Origin: Fibrobacter sp. UWEL
GTDB lineage: Bacteria; Fibrobacterota; Fibrobacteria; Fibrobacterales; Fibrobacteraceae
DNA length: 64,000 nt
Reading direction: 5' to 3'
Assembly (NCBI RefSeq): GCF_900142535.1
Contig: NZ_FRBE01000001.1
Location: 274,623 to 338,622, forward strand
Part shown: positions 63,265-64,000 of the stretch, in pieces
Layout of the letters: the number at the start of each line of letters is the position of its first letter
How positions within the stretch are numbered: the stretch's first letter is position 1
Program-made: the position numbers and the translations under genes
Notes under the pieces: generated by a model
Database searches by the model: none
Told to the model about the DNA's origin: nothing
What the model saw: the letters and a program-made list of their open reading frames with translations, nothing else

Positions 63265-63814
63265 AACTTGGTTCTCCTCCAAAAAAGATATTGTCAGGAA
63301 GCATCACATGGACCGATGTGTCGCCCTTGATTTGTCCGCCGCGCATGAATCCACGCCAAAGCGTTTCCCCTTCGTAGAAGGACAGATTGGAAACGGTCAT
63401 GCTGCCCTTTAGCTTGCCTCTAAAATCTACGATGCCGTTAGCCACCAACGTTCCTGTGATATCTGTGTTTTCGGATATTTCCACAGGGATTCCTCTCAAG
63501 GTTTCATCCCAGTTGTCGCCAAGGAAGAGAACGGCTGCATCCTTTGCCTTTAACTTCTGGATTGAAAGTTTGCCTATGTAATCAACGTCGCTGGTTTTGT
63601 GGCCTTGCAGAATGAAGACATTTTTCTTTTCCTGAATGTTATTGACGTTTATTTCGATAGTGTCCTGAGCGAAGTAGATTCCGTTCAGGGAAACATTTTC
63701 CTTGATGGAAATGTTTCTTGCGACTATTTCCGCCTGGTCAAATCGGGCTCGTTCTCTGATAAAGATTCTGTCAGCCACAATTTTGCATTGTTTGCAGCGG
63801 GAATCCCCTTGCAT
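63257..63814 (-). CDS. Repeat-rich (beta-helix-like) protein of pilin operon, N-terminus uncertain
   Basis: 185 residues if ATG 63814 is used. The sequence has short-period beta repeats (AEIVARNISIKENVSLNGIY, then TDITGTLVANGIVDF and GSMTVSNLSFYEGE), like bactofilin or right-handed beta-helix proteins. The same frame is open upstream to 63937 with protein-like sequence (NCVFDGTDFVPEKLNCATVV) but contains no ATG, GTG or TTG, and the ATG has no SD. A frameshift or a start in another frame is possible. It precedes two minor pilins, so a surface-assembly role (PilX/PilY-like position) is a guess. Confidence 0.55.
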   Translation of the reverse strand: MQGDSRCKQCKIVADRIFIRERARFDQAEIVARNISIKENVSLNGIYFAQDTIEINVNNIQEKKNVFILQGHKTSDVDYIGKLSIQKLKAKDAAVLFLGDNWDETLRGIPVEISENTDITGTLVANGIVDFRGKLKGSMTVSNLSFYEGETLWRGFMRGGQIKGDTSVHVMLPDNIFFGGEPSYE

Positions 63815-63860
63815 TACGACCGTGGCGCAATTCAGTTTTTCTGGTACAAAATCAGTTCCG

Positions 63861-64000
63861 TCAAAAACGCAATTCTGCTCTTTGAATTTTTCGGAAAAAG
63901 ACTTGTGGACTATGGCGTGATTTAATAAGAGGGTAAATCATGCTTTCATATTCATTGTTAAATTCCAGAATCGAGGAAAAAACAATGTCTAGAGTCCATT
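63861..64000 (-). CDS. Possible 3' end of an upstream ORF in the pilin operon
   Basis: An open minus-strand frame from the window edge (WTLDIVFSSILEFNNEYESM) to a TGA at 63861-63863. It overlaps the upstream open extension of the 63257-63814 frame by about 75 bp. Either it is the end of the preceding gene, or the two frames are parts of one gene split by a frameshift near 63865-63935. Too short to assign. Confidence 0.3.
   Translation of the reverse strand, partial: WTLDIVFSSILEFNNEYESMIYPLIKSRHSPQVFFRKIQRAELRF

Overview
This is a contiguous chromosomal segment of a fibrolytic Fibrobacter-type bacterium. The species cannot be fixed from sequence alone. The assignment rests on three kinds of protein: a protein made of three copies of the Fibrobacter succinogenes major paralogous domain (6937-9108), a secreted GH9 cellulase (3231-5063), and a 1062-residue GH51 endoglucanase with CBM-like repeats (58962-62150) that has the layout of the Fibrobacter EGF/Cel51A enzyme. 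Central metabolism also fits a succinate-forming cellulose fermenter: GH94 cellobiose phosphorylase, PPi-dependent phosphofructokinase, GTP-dependent PEP carboxykinase, GlgC and glutamate dehydrogenase. I see no phage, insertion sequence or CRISPR array.

Layout. 1-9108: cell-surface lipoprotein, IMPase, GH9 cellulase, gdhA and the major-paralogous-domain protein. 9041-11757 (minus): ligA and mntP. 11869-15857: five overlapping plus-strand genes for c-type cytochromes, an FeS protein and an NrfD/ActC-type membrane protein, which together form a reduced alternative-complex-III-like module. 15859-17630 (minus): glycosyltransferase-like protein and a PorV/PorQ-like outer-membrane barrel. 17756-17950: tRNA-Lys and tRNA-Pro, followed by a mosaic of palindromes and tRNA-Pro 3' fragments. 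18325-21472: FMN-dependent dehydrogenase, an MNT/HEPN toxin-antitoxin pair and trmFO. 21545-28840: nifU/AICAR transformylase operon, glgC, pckG and an MFS exporter. 28985-35440: PadR regulator, cellobiose phosphorylase, UPF0126 protein, SurA/PpiC chaperone and prfB with its programmed frameshift. 35497-46292: acyltransferase, PPi-PFK, CotH-family lipoprotein, aquaporin, a Wzz/BY-kinase and two tandem paralogous membrane proteins. 46427-58024: aspS, U32 protein, a candidate structured RNA, rpiA, SlyD-like FKBP, metallophosphatase, rlmH, GGDEF protein and prfC. 58166-64000: DsbA-like lipoprotein, Cel51A and a minor-pilin operon that runs off the right edge.

How the genes fit together. The GH9 and GH51 enzymes cut cellulose, and GH94 phosphorolyses cellobiose to glucose-1-phosphate. 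That product can go to glycogen through GlgC or to glycolysis through PPi-PFK. PEPCK feeds the oxaloacetate-to-succinate branch. A sorting-tail-like end on GH9 and a PorQ-like barrel hint at type IX secretion.

Strand-wide signals not explained by genes are the most notable part. (1) A TAnnTTTG-type -7 box sits 4-10 nt before the start codon of many genes, which implies short-leader or leaderless transcripts. (2) Degenerate arrays with a 7-bp period occur in at least six intergenic regions, two of them arranged as inverted arms. (3) Palindromic REP-like elements are scattered through spacers, and one pair lies in frame inside the U32 gene. (4) A roughly 225-nt multihelix RNA candidate at 51387-51610 matches no RNA class I know.
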